Below are positions 7,617-15,497 of a stretch of DNA of 21,279 nt, in pieces; position 1 is the first letter of the stretch, and every line of letters begins with the position of its first letter. Source of the DNA: JAZRUY01 sp045598845 (GTDB lineage: Bacteria; Verrucomicrobiota; Lentisphaeria; Victivallales; Victivallaceae); assembly GCA_045598845.1 (NCBI GenBank), contig JAZRUY010000110.1, forward strand, positions 1 through 21,279, read 5' to 3'. Position numbers and translations under genes: made by a program. A model generated the notes under the pieces. That model had not been told where the DNA came from, searched no databases, and saw only the letters and a list, made by a program, of their open reading frames with translations.

Positions 7617-7779
7617 ATTTCCACCTCCCATACATCAGGCGGTTTTTATTCTTTCCGCCCGGTAAGCAACTTAACCCGGATGTTCCGGAAAATCAAGACT
7701 GCTTGAAAACGGCGGTCAGGAAATCGGGCCGTTATAGTCAGAATGTTGCCTGGTCCGGAAGTTTAAATTCAAGGGCGAT

Positions 7780-7805
7780 AAAAAATGCGCCGAACTTGGC
7801 GCATT
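7780..7805 (-). terminator. tyrS: Intrinsic terminator of tyrS
   Basis: An 8-bp perfect stem AATGCGCC/GGCGCATT (7784-7791 with 7798-7805), 6-base loop, with a T-run on the minus strand (complement of 7780-7785), about 22 bases after the tyrS stop. The remaining 7617-7779 holds no gene; it must include the Lrp-like gene's promoter, for which no convincing boxes were seen. Confidence 0.8.
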
Positions 7806-7827
7806 CTTCTTTATCCGTATTTGAATA

Positions 7828-9108
7828 TTACTTCAGTTTTACCAGCCGGAAATTCTTCTTCCCGGCCCGCAGAGTTAACCGGCGGCCGCGGAAAAGTTTC
7901 GCGGTGATTGCCATATTCACATCAGCGCATTTCGCATCATCGATTGCTACCGCGTTGCCCTGAATCAGCCGGCGGGCATCGCTGGTGCTCTTGCACAATC
8001 CGGCGAGTACCAGCAGCCGGGGCAGGGCGAGTCCGGTCAGATCGGCTTCGGTGATTTCGGTTACCGGCAGTTCCGCTTTTACTTCGCCGCCGTCGATATT
8101 GAGCAGCGAGGACGAGCATGCCACCTTGCGTTCCGGATCGGCGAACCCGAATTTGCTTCCGGCCGCCAGATAGGCTTCGGAGGCCGCTTTTTCGCCGTGG
8201 GCGATTTTTGTCGCTTCGTAGGCCAGAATTTCCTTGGCGCGGTTGATATTGCCCGCCGGGTCGCAGATGCGGTCGATTTCATCCAGCGGCAGTTCGGTGG
8301 CGAAATAGCGCATCAGTTTCAGCACCGCCGCGTCATCACAGTTGCGCCAGAACTGGTAGTAATCGAATACGCTGGTGCGGTTAACATCCAGCCACACATT
8401 GTTTCCTCCGGCTGTCTTGCCGAATTTCTGACCGTTGGAGTTCATCAGCAGCGGGATAGTGAAGCAGTGCACTTCCTTATTGTTCTTGCGCCGGATAAGT
8501 TCGGTGCCGGCCACCATGTTGCCCCACTGGTCCTGCCCCCCCATTTCCAGTTCGCAGCCGTACTCCCGGTTGAGGGTCATGAAATCGTAGGCCTGCAGAA
8601 TGGAGTAGTTGAATTCCAGAAAGGATAGCCCGTTTTCCAGCCGGCTTTTCACCGAATCCTGAGTAAGCATGCGGTTCACACTGAAAATCGTGCCTATTTC
8701 ACGCAGCATATCGATATAGCCGATCTTGCACAGCCAGTCGGCATTGTTCACGAAGAACGCCTTGCCCTCCGAGCCGTCGATGAAGCGGGAGAGCTGGCTG
8801 CGCAGACAGCGCACATTCTCATCGATGGTTTCGATCGGCAGAATCGGGCTGGCGGTGCTTTTTCCGGACGGGTCGCCGATGCGGGCGGTGGCTCCCCCAA
8901 CCAGCACGATAGGAGTGTGCCCCGCCTTCTGCAGCAGCCGCATCGCCATTACCGGAAGAAGATGCCCCACGTGAAGGCTGTTCCCGGTAGGATCGAATCC
9001 CACATAGAAACGGACGCTTTTGCCGGAAGTCAGCAGTTTTTCGATGGCTTCGGCATCGGTCTGCTGATAGCAGAATCCGCGGGCCAGCAGTTCGCGGTAT
9101 ATGTTCAT
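7828..9108 (-). CDS. tyrS: Tyrosyl-tRNA synthetase
   Basis: TyrRS charges tRNA-Tyr with tyrosine in the cytoplasm. The 426-residue product has the class I signatures HVGH (46-49, the HIGH motif, within FDPTGNSLHVGH) and KFGKT (228-232, the KMSKS equivalent). It also has the tyrosine-pocket residues of LQAYDF (171-176) and GGQDQWGN (190-197). A C-terminal S4-like RNA-binding part covers roughly 350-426 (TGLALPRLLVLAGL, RRLIQGNAVAIDD). Length and order match the bacterial TyrS with a C-terminal S4 domain. The start ATG has no strong ribosome site (GAAAGCGACC before it), but no better start is visible. It has its own promoter overlapping the trmB stop and its own terminator, and no T-box-like leader. 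Confidence 0.96.
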   Translation of the reverse strand: MNIYRELLARGFCYQQTDAEAIEKLLTSGKSVRFYVGFDPTGNSLHVGHLLPVMAMRLLQKAGHTPIVLVGGATARIGDPSGKSTASPILPIETIDENVRCLRSQLSRFIDGSEGKAFFVNNADWLCKIGYIDMLREIGTIFSVNRMLTQDSVKSRLENGLSFLEFNYSILQAYDFMTLNREYGCELEMGGQDQWGNMVAGTELIRRKNNKEVHCFTIPLLMNSNGQKFGKTAGGNNVWLDVNRTSVFDYYQFWRNCDDAAVLKLMRYFATELPLDEIDRICDPAGNINRAKEILAYEATKIAHGEKAASEAYLAAGSKFGFADPERKVACSSSLLNIDGGEVKAELPVTEITEADLTGLALPRLLVLAGLCKSTSDARRLIQGNAVAIDDAKCADVNMAITAKLFRGRRLTLRAGKKNFRLVKLK

Positions 9109-9145
9109 GGTCGGTCGCTTTCGGTTTACAAGTATTTCAGTTTAA

Positions 9146-9188
9146 CGGTTACGGAGTTTAATGTAACCGCGCCGGTGCGGCTTTGCAA
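9146..9188 (-). promoter_or_regulatory. tyrS: tyrS promoter with palindrome across the -10 box
   Basis: On the minus strand TTGCAA (9188-9183) and TACATT (9165-9160) are 17 bases apart, with the -35 directly adjoining the trmB stop codon. A perfect 7-bp inverted repeat CGGTTAC/GTAACCG with a 10-base centre spans 9146-9169 and covers the -10 box and likely start point, so it could be a repressor site. Boxes and palindrome are seen; regulation is inferred. Confidence 0.5.
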
Positions 9189-9839
9189 TCAGTGCCCCGG
9201 GCTGTTTGCCGGCCGCGGAACTGCGCGGTAGCCCAGATGAATTACGGTCTTTCCCTGCGCCAGCCAGCGGTTTTCGAAATCGCTTTTTATGTCTTGCAGA
9301 TCATAAACGGCTTTTTCGTCCGGCACAAAAAGCCCGGAAGTTTCCGCCGCCTTTTTCACCGCCGCCGCATATTCGGCGTCATCACTGGAAAAATGAAAGA
9401 ACCCGTCTTCTCTGAGCACCCGGTGAATCTGCGAAACGAAATCGCAGGTCAGCAGCCGGTGTCCGCTGTGGCGCAGTTTCGGCCACGGGTCCGGACAAAG
9501 CAGATGCAGCCGGCTTACGGAGCGGTCAGGCAGTATTCTCCCCACCAGATAGCGCGCCTCGCCGCGGATTACGGTCAGATTTTCCAACCGCATCCGGTTC
9601 CGGCGGTTTACCAGTTTGCGCAAGCGTCCGATCATCACATCCGCGGCGAATACTTTCCGCTCCGGATATTTCGCCGCCAGCGCTGCCGTGAAACTTCCGG
9701 AACCGCATCCGAGATCCAGCTCGGTGATTTCCGGTGCGCAATCCAGCATCGAAAGCGGCGGAAATTTCCCATAGATCCCGTTGAGATGGAGCATGGCGGC
9801 ATCTTCCGGATGCGCCGCGGCCGGTGTATGGTGAGCCAT
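9189..9839 (-). CDS. trmB: tRNA (guanine-N7-)-methyltransferase TrmB
   Basis: TrmB methylates G46 of tRNAs at N7 using S-adenosylmethionine. The 216-residue product has the SAM-binding motif LDLGCGSGSFTAALA, the acidic strand end AADVMIGRLRKL, and the TrmB hallmark LLCPDPWPKLRHSGHRLL (normally FPDPWPKKRHxKRR). A further FVSQIHRVLREDGFFHFSSDD matches the family. A perfect AGGAGG lies five bases before the ATG. The upstream rdgC-like gene ends 15 bases before it, so both are probably one transcript. Length is normal. The final Arg of the PDPWPKxRHxKRR signature region is partly changed (SGHRL), which is within family variation. Confidence 0.92.
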   Translation of the reverse strand: MAHHTPAAAHPEDAAMLHLNGIYGKFPPLSMLDCAPEITELDLGCGSGSFTAALAAKYPERKVFAADVMIGRLRKLVNRRNRMRLENLTVIRGEARYLVGRILPDRSVSRLHLLCPDPWPKLRHSGHRLLTCDFVSQIHRVLREDGFFHFSSDDAEYAAAVKKAAETSGLFVPDEKAVYDLQDIKSDFENRWLAQGKTVIHLGYRAVPRPANSPGH

Positions 9840-9854
9840 GAATTCCTCCTGCGC

Positions 9855-10958
9855 TTAAATGCCGTCGCGCCCGCTGCTCCATTCGCGCATCGACTTGATC
9901 AGCGCCGCGCGTTCCGGACCGGTTATCTGCTCGATGAACCGCCGGAAACAGCAGATTACCGCATCGGTGAAATTGTCCAGAAATCCCAGCCGTTCCACCA
10001 GCGCGTCCTGCCGTGCGAGTTCTTCGCCCTCGGGAAGTTTCATGGAACTGAATGAAAATTTATCGGCATCGAAATTGCATGTCCACACCCGGCCGGCGTC
10101 ATTGTCGGCCAGAGTCAGTTTGGCGCGGCGGAGTTTCTTGCCCACCGACAGCGCCGCTTTCACTTCGGCGCTGCGCATCGGCGAGCCGCCGTTCTTCACC
10201 GAGGTTACCCCCGAACCTTTGGCGTCATCGTCATCCGGAGAAGCGAAAATCACCGGTCCTTCGATCAGCGGTTCGAATGTACCGGCTCCATCGACTTTGA
10301 ACCGCATTCCGCATTCGCTGCGGTACCACAGCCACATCAGAAAATCCCGCCCGATGAATTTTTCTCCGCCGGCTGCCGTTGCGAGTTCAAGCGGCGGCAC
10401 CTCGGTTTCGGTCATCTGAAAAAGTTCGTTTAACAGCAGACCTGGGGTTAATTGCAGCGGTTCGACTTTCAGCGCCTCGTACACATGGCGGCAGAGTAAT
10501 TCTATCTGGGTGTTGCTTGAACATCCGGCATAGAGTCTTCCTGCCATCGGGTCCACCGCAACCGGAATCGCGCTTACCGACGGCGGCATTTCATCCAGCC
10601 GTTCCGCCAGCACCGCTTCGCGGATTTCTCTGCGCTTGGCGGCGGGGACGGTTTCGCGTTGATTGTCCCGCATGAAATCGCATTCCGCCCGGCGGCAGTA
10701 GGCATTGAGCAGCATCGCCGGCATCTTGCGCACCGCTGTGCGCAAAAACAGATTGCAGTAACCTCCCGCCTTCACGGTCGCGTCAGTTATGCTTGTTTCC
10801 AGAATATGGGAGCCTCCCGCCCATCCGGTTTCCGGTTCTGCTCCGGCGGAATCCAGTGCTCCGCACGGATGCGCCGCGAAAGCCGCGGTCAGGTCTTCGG
10901 GAAGTTTCCCGTCCAGTTTGAATACGGTGAAATTCACAGTTCCGCGGTCGAAAGCCAT
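9855..10958 (-). CDS. RdgC-like recombination-associated protein (probable)
   Basis: The 367-residue soluble product starts MAFDRGTVNFTVFKLDGKLPEDL, followed by GWAGGSHILETSITDATV and then LRTAVRKMPAMLLNAY. This layout resembles the N-terminal half of RdgC: an F-x-L-hydrophobic start, a GW-x-GG segment, and an R-K-x-P helix. RdgC forms a ring around DNA and modulates RecA. A charged middle region (about 240-260) includes SPDDDDAK, and the C-terminus is helical. There is no signal peptide or catalytic motif. The assignment is from remembered family appearance, not a search, so another uncharacterised DNA-associated family is possible. GGAGG lies about 13 bases before the ATG, longer than ideal. 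It leads the operon with trmB and is divergent from the secretion genes. Confidence 0.55.
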   Translation of the reverse strand: MAFDRGTVNFTVFKLDGKLPEDLTAAFAAHPCGALDSAGAEPETGWAGGSHILETSITDATVKAGGYCNLFLRTAVRKMPAMLLNAYCRRAECDFMRDNQRETVPAAKRREIREAVLAERLDEMPPSVSAIPVAVDPMAGRLYAGCSSNTQIELLCRHVYEALKVEPLQLTPGLLLNELFQMTETEVPPLELATAAGGEKFIGRDFLMWLWYRSECGMRFKVDGAGTFEPLIEGPVIFASPDDDDAKGSGVTSVKNGGSPMRSAEVKAALSVGKKLRRAKLTLADNDAGRVWTCNFDADKFSFSSMKLPEGEELARQDALVERLGFLDNFTDAVICCFRRFIEQITGPERAALIKSMREWSSGRDGI

Positions 10959-11046
10959 GGTATGAAACGCTCCTCCAAAAATACCCGGGGAAAAAAGTTA
11001 AAAACGGCGAGTCCGCTCCCGGCGGACACATAAAAATACGGGGGAT

Positions 11047-11075
11047 AAAATATCATATTCCGCCGGTTTAGTCAA
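11047..11075 (-). promoter_or_regulatory. Promoter for rdgC-like/trmB operon
   Basis: Minus-strand TTGACT (11075-11070) and TATTTT (11052-11047), spacer 17, about 90 bases before the ATG at 10958. It is arranged back to back with the secretion-operon promoter; the two -35 boxes are 14 bases apart (11076-11089). Confidence 0.65.
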
Positions 11076-11089
11076 GCACTGTGCCAGGT

Positions 11090-11118
11090 TTGCAAAAAAC
11101 GGCCTTGCGGTGTATAAT
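11090..11118 (+). promoter_or_regulatory. Strong promoter for type I secretion operon
   Basis: TTGCAA (11090-11095), 17-base spacer, perfect TATAAT (11113-11118). Transcription should start near 11125. If translation begins at 11295, the mRNA has a leader of about 170 bases; within it CGGCAT and ATGCCG can pair around a stem-loop, with a T-rich run (about 11219-11227) after it. Confidence 0.75.
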
Positions 11119-11294
11119 AGCTCAATAATATAAATGGAAACGCGATGCGGCCAGGCGCCGCAGCCGGCATTCGGGGTACGGGAGGAAAGCCGCTCCGGGA
11201 TGCCGTTTGGTGTTATAATTCTTTTTTTACTGTCGGCGGCGCTGGGTTTCCGGCGCTCTCCGCAGAATTAACCGAAAACAACAGAGGTCAGGTT

Positions 11295-13865
11295 TTGAGT
11301 ACTGAAAATATAACCGGTCACAGCGGCATCGTCTGCTTGCGCAATCTGGTGACGAATCTTAAATTGTCCACCAATTTCGACGCATTGCTTACCGCGGACG
11401 CGCTGCGGACCGTTGAACAGGATGCCGGGCAGGGGCTGTTGAATCTGGCGGTTGCTCTGCATCTGGCGCCGGAGTTGCATGGCCGGGCGGAGGAGCTTAA
11501 GAACGCTTACTCCGGTCCGGCACTGGCGGAACTTTCCAGCGGCAGTTGGATCTGCATGATCAATTTCATCCAGTTGGAACAGGAGACTGCGACTATTTTC
11601 GATCCGTTGTCTTCCGCTCAGGGCGGCGGAGTGCTGAATGTGCGCACGGAGCAGTTACGCGGACGCATGACCGGCAAAGTGCTGGTGTTCCGCATGCTGC
11701 AGGCGGTGGATAACCGGAAGCATACCGCTTTATTCTGTCTTACCGCAGTGGCCCGTCACCACGGTATTCCGATGGATATCCGGCGGCTCTTTCACGACTA
11801 TGCGGTCGGGGAGGAGGAAGTCGATGAGCGCCATCTGGTCGAAATGGCAAAAGACGGCGGTCTGAAATGCAAGAACATCAAGGTGAACTGGGGGCTGCTG
11901 GCGCATCTGGGCAAGGCGTATCCGTTCATCGAGTATAAAAAAGACGGCAAATGCCGGGTGTTATGCGGTGTGCGCCCGGGGGAGAACGGCGATTATACCG
12001 TGGCGGCGGTGGATCCGTTTTTTCAGGCGGAACATCCCGGACAGCAGTTTCAGTTTCTGACCAGGGACGAGTATGAAGCGACTTCCGGCGGACGCGGTCT
12101 GCTGCTTAAGCGCGTTTACCGTCTTTCCGATGAGGAGCAGCCGTTCGGCCTGCGCTGGTTCATTCCCGAATTCATCAAACTGAAGCATGTGTTCGGCCAG
12201 ATCGCAATGACGGTGCTGATGATCAACGCCATTGCGCTGATAACTCCGCTGTTCTTCCAGATTGTGGTTGACAAGGTGCTGGTGAACAGTTCCTACAACA
12301 CCCTTAATGTGCTGGGAACCGGCATTGTCTGCGCGATACTTTTCAATGCCTTCCTGGAGTATCTGCGCAGTTATCTGCTGTTGTTCGCAACCAATAAAAT
12401 CGATATTTCCACCGCCACCAAGACTTTCCGGCATCTGATGCGTCTGCCGATAGAGTTCTTTGAGCGAGTGCCGTCGGGGGTGCTGCTCAAACACATGCAG
12501 CAGACTGAAAAAATCCGCGGATTCCTGTCCGGTAACCTTTTCTTCACTGTTCTGGAGTTGCTGAGTCTGGCGGTGTTCATTCCGTTTCTGCTGCTGTACA
12601 GCGTGCATCTTACTCTGGTGGTGCTCGGATATTCAGTGCTGATGGCGATAGTCATCGCGCTGCTGATCAAACCGTTCCAGCGCCGGCTCAACGAGTTGTA
12701 TCAGGCGGAAGGCAAGCGCCAGAGCATGCTGGTCGAATCCATCCACGGTGTCCGCACGGTAAAATCGCTGGCGATTGAACCGGTCGAGGAAAAGGCCTGG
12801 AACGATTCCACCGCCTATGCCATCAAGAGTTACTTCAAGGTCGGCAAGATTTCCATGACCGCCAAAACTGTCAGTCAGGCGCTGGAGATGCTGATGACCA
12901 TCTCCGTGATCTGGCTGGGCGCCAAACTGGTGTTCGATATGCGGATTTCCATCGGCGCGCTGATCGCGTTCCAGATGCTTTCCGGCCGGGTCACCGGTCC
13001 GCTGGTGCGCACTGTGGGGCTGATACACGAGTATCAGCAGGTGGCGCTCTCGGTCAAGATGCTCGGCGTGGTGATGAATACCGCGCGGGAGCCTGCCGGA
13101 GGCGGGGTGCGCAATCCGCTGAAAGGGCATATCACTTTCGAAAACGTTACTTTCCAGTACCGCGCCGATACTCCGCAGGTGATCAAGAATTTCGATATGG
13201 ATATTCCGGTGGGAGCCACCATCGGCATTGTCGGCCGCAGCGGTTCCGGGAAGACCACCCTCACCAAACTGCTGCAGGGGCTCTATCCGGTTAATTCCGG
13301 GCTGATAAAAATCGACGGAATCGATCTGCGCGAAATCGATAAGGCGCACCTGCGCTCCAGTATCGGTGTCGTGCTGCAGGAGAACTATTTCTTCAACGGC
13401 ACTGTGCGCGACAATATCTGCCTGACCAAGCGCAACGCCACTCTGGAGGAGATTATCTACGCTTCCCGTCTGGCCGGCGCTCACGATTTCGTTTCTTCGC
13501 TGCCCAAAGGCTACGATACGATGCTGGAGGAAAACGCATCCAACCTTTCCGGCGGGCAGAAACAGCGGCTGGCTATCGCCCGCGCGCTGCTGACTAATCC
13601 GCCGATACTGATTTTCGATGAGGCCACCAGCGCACTGGATCCTGAGAGCGAGAACATTATTCAGCAGAACCTCGGCGCCATCGCCAGAGGCCGTACGGTG
13701 CTGATCATTTCGCACCGGCTGAGTATTGTTTCGGGCGCTGACTGTATTCTGGTAATCGACAATGGCGAAAAGACCGATTTCGCCGCGCATAACGAATTGG
13801 TGAACAAGCCGGGGATCTACCGCGATTTCTGGCAGCAGCAGATGGGCCGTGCGATCGGCAAGTGA
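11295..13865 (+). CDS. Type I secretion ABC transporter with tandem inactive C39-like domains
   Basis: This is an inner-membrane exporter of the HlyB class, which with an HlyD adaptor and a TolC-type pore secretes proteins in one step. Two C39-peptidase-like domains open the protein. The first (about 8-130) has HSGIVCL where the catalytic Cys is Ser10. The second (about 140-285) has HTALFCL with Thr144 at that place and Cys at the His position (KCRVLCGV); DP motifs remain in both. Both should be non-cleaving, as in HlyB. The six-helix membrane domain follows (about 300-600). The ATPase domain has Walker A GRSGSGKTT (647-655), LSGGQ (751-755), Walker B IFDE (D775/E776) and ISHRLS. I chose TTG at 11295 because AGAGGT lies six bases before it. 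The frame is open from an ATG at 11145 lacking a ribosome site and adding 50 unremarkable residues. It is 13 bases from the adaptor gene. Confidence 0.88.
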   Translation: MSTENITGHSGIVCLRNLVTNLKLSTNFDALLTADALRTVEQDAGQGLLNLAVALHLAPELHGRAEELKNAYSGPALAELSSGSWICMINFIQLEQETATIFDPLSSAQGGGVLNVRTEQLRGRMTGKVLVFRMLQAVDNRKHTALFCLTAVARHHGIPMDIRRLFHDYAVGEEEVDERHLVEMAKDGGLKCKNIKVNWGLLAHLGKAYPFIEYKKDGKCRVLCGVRPGENGDYTVAAVDPFFQAEHPGQQFQFLTRDEYEATSGGRGLLLKRVYRLSDEEQPFGLRWFIPEFIKLKHVFGQIAMTVLMINAIALITPLFFQIVVDKVLVNSSYNTLNVLGTGIVCAILFNAFLEYLRSYLLLFATNKIDISTATKTFRHLMRLPIEFFERVPSGVLLKHMQQTEKIRGFLSGNLFFTVLELLSLAVFIPFLLLYSVHLTLVVLGYSVLMAIVIALLIKPFQRRLNELYQAEGKRQSMLVESIHGVRTVKSLAIEPVEEKAWNDSTAYAIKSYFKVGKISMTAKTVSQALEMLMTISVIWLGAKLVFDMRISIGALIAFQMLSGRVTGPLVRTVGLIHEYQQVALSVKMLGVVMNTAREPAGGGVRNPLKGHITFENVTFQYRADTPQVIKNFDMDIPVGATIGIVGRSGSGKTTLTKLLQGLYPVNSGLIKIDGIDLREIDKAHLRSSIGVVLQENYFFNGTVRDNICLTKRNATLEEIIYASRLAGAHDFVSSLPKGYDTMLEENASNLSGGQKQRLAIARALLTNPPILIFDEATSALDPESENIIQQNLGAIARGRTVLIISHRLSIVSGADCILVIDNGEKTDFAAHNELVNKPGIYRDFWQQQMGRAIGK

Positions 13866-13878
13866 AAGCGAGAAAGTT

Positions 13879-15495
13879 ATGGATACAGATGAAATAGCGA
13901 TAACCGTCGGTGACGGCGGAGAGGAAAAGGCCGGCCGTCCTTCTTCCGGTACGGAGAATGAGTCCGGCGAGGTGATTGACGCCGAAGTGATTTCCGCTCC
14001 CGGAGAGGAGGAAAAATCCGTTCCGGTTGCCGGAACGGAACCGGAAGCCGGCTCGGCCGCTGAAAAATCGGCGCCGCATGATAATTGCGGTTGCGCTGAC
14101 AGCGGTAAAAATGCCGGCGGGAGCGGTTTTTTGCGGCGGCTTTTCCGTCGCCGCGGAAAAAACACTGACGGCGCTCCGGCGGCGGTGGCGGTGGAATACC
14201 AGCCCGACGCGCTGGAGATCAAGTACGAGAAACTGCCGTGGTTCGCCCGGCTGGGGGTGTGGAGCGCGTTCATATTCATGCTGCTGGCGGTTATCTGGGC
14301 CTCGCTGAGCGAGGTGGATATTATCGTAAATGCCAACGGCAAACTGATTACCGATACTCCCAATATCGTAATGAAACCGCTCGAACTCACCGTGATCAAA
14401 TCCATCGATGTCAAGGTGGGCGAGCCGGTGCGCAAAGGGCAGGTGCTGATCACCTTTGAACCGGTATTCAATCAGGCTGAACTTGACCGTATCTCGGCAG
14501 AGTTGTCCACCCTCGGAGCGCAGTACAACCGTCTGCTGGCCGAATTCGAAGGCCGCGAATATGTCGCCGAAGATCCTTCCAACAAGGATCAGCAGTGGCA
14601 GCTGGCCATCGCCGCCCAGCGGTCGCAGTTCTACAAGGAGAAAATCCGCTACTACGATCAAAGCATTGAACAGCTGGAGTCGAGTTACCGCACTACTCAG
14701 GACAGTCTGTCCAAGCAGACCGAGCGGCTGGGCAAAATCTCCGAAATCGAGAAAATGTATGTCACCCTGATCGAAAAGAAGGCGGCCGCGCTCAAGGATA
14801 TGCTGGAAATACAGATTCAGCGTATGGAACTCGAGAGTACCGTCGACCAGCTGCGCAACAGCCTTATAGAACAGACCCATTCCATCGAAACCGCCAAAGC
14901 GAGCAAGAACTCCTATGTGGAGGAATGGCGCAACGGAATCTCCGAGGAACTGGTCAGTGTCCGCCGCGACTACACCGCCGCGCAGAAGGCGTATGACAAA
15001 GCAAACATGCAGGTGCATTATGACTGTCTGCGGGCGCCGTGTCCGGCCATTGTGCATGAAATCGCGGCGTTTTCGCCCGGGTCCGCCGTGCGTGAAGCCG
15101 AGGCTCTGATTACTCTGGTTCCGCTTACCAACGAGATCGAGCTTGAAGCGGAGATTCCGGCCATGGATATCGGCAGGGTCAATATCGGAGACACCGCCCG
15201 GGTAAAACTGAGCAGTTTCCCGTTTCAGAAGCACGGCACGCTGGACGGCTGGGTGCGCACGATTTCGCGCGATGTTTTTCAGCGTCAGCAGGGCGAGCAG
15301 GGTGCCGCCAGCTACTACCGTGCCAGGATTGTGCTCAGCGGGCGGGAAAAACTGCGCAATATGCGCCCGGGGCAGTTCCGCCTGATTCCCGGCATGGAAT
15401 GCCAGGCTGAAATCAAGGTCGGCCGCCGCCGGATAATCGAATACTTGGTTCATCCGCTGATCAAAGCGCTGGATGAATCGATGAGGGAGCCTTGA
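13879..15495 (+). CDS. HlyD-family membrane fusion (periplasmic adaptor) protein with long cytosolic N-terminus
   Basis: This adaptor bridges the inner-membrane ABC exporter and an outer-membrane channel. The 538-residue protein has one membrane helix (about 125-143, LGVWSAFIFMLLAVIWASL). It then has a lipoyl-type half (VNANGKLITDTPNIVMKPLELTVIKSIDVKVGEPVRKGQVL), a coiled coil of about 180 residues (198-380), the returning lipoyl half (LRAPCPAIVHEIAAFSPGSAV) and a beta-barrel region. It ends in the classic IIEYLVHPLIKALDESMREP. Unusually, residues 1-120 precede the helix: an acidic, low-complexity stretch rich in E, G, S and P, then CGC, then a basic FLRRLFRRRGK patch. The HlyD family usually has a shorter cytosolic tail, which in HlyD itself recognises substrate. 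The ATG at 13879 follows GAGAAAG; the frame extends ten codons further into the ABC gene. Confidence 0.92.
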   Translation: MDTDEIAITVGDGGEEKAGRPSSGTENESGEVIDAEVISAPGEEEKSVPVAGTEPEAGSAAEKSAPHDNCGCADSGKNAGGSGFLRRLFRRRGKNTDGAPAAVAVEYQPDALEIKYEKLPWFARLGVWSAFIFMLLAVIWASLSEVDIIVNANGKLITDTPNIVMKPLELTVIKSIDVKVGEPVRKGQVLITFEPVFNQAELDRISAELSTLGAQYNRLLAEFEGREYVAEDPSNKDQQWQLAIAAQRSQFYKEKIRYYDQSIEQLESSYRTTQDSLSKQTERLGKISEIEKMYVTLIEKKAAALKDMLEIQIQRMELESTVDQLRNSLIEQTHSIETAKASKNSYVEEWRNGISEELVSVRRDYTAAQKAYDKANMQVHYDCLRAPCPAIVHEIAAFSPGSAVREAEALITLVPLTNEIELEAEIPAMDIGRVNIGDTARVKLSSFPFQKHGTLDGWVRTISRDVFQRQQGEQGAASYYRARIVLSGREKLRNMRPGQFRLIPGMECQAEIKVGRRRIIEYLVHPLIKALDESMREP

Positions 15496-15497
15496 CC

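Larger units (their letters stand above)
10959..11294. other. Divergent intergenic region between rdgC-like and secretion operons
   Basis: The 336 bases between the two start codons hold one promoter each way, the leader of the secretion operon, and an AT-rich patch (11041-11060). No further gene with a ribosome site was seen. The alternative ABC start (ATG 11145) lies here. Confidence 0.6.

Noticed and set aside
7669..7690. Short CCGGA/TCCGG inverted repeat upstream of the Lrp-like gene
   Set aside because: Five-base GC arms are common in this GC-rich sequence and no promoter boxes align with it.
11213..11218. Second TATAAT in the secretion-operon leader
   Set aside because: No acceptable -35 at 16-18 bases upstream; the promoter at 11090-11118 is far better.
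12633..15453. Two very long antisense open frames over the ABC and adaptor genes
   Set aside because: Low-complexity translations without family motifs or ribosome sites; the plus-strand genes are complete and well motivated.
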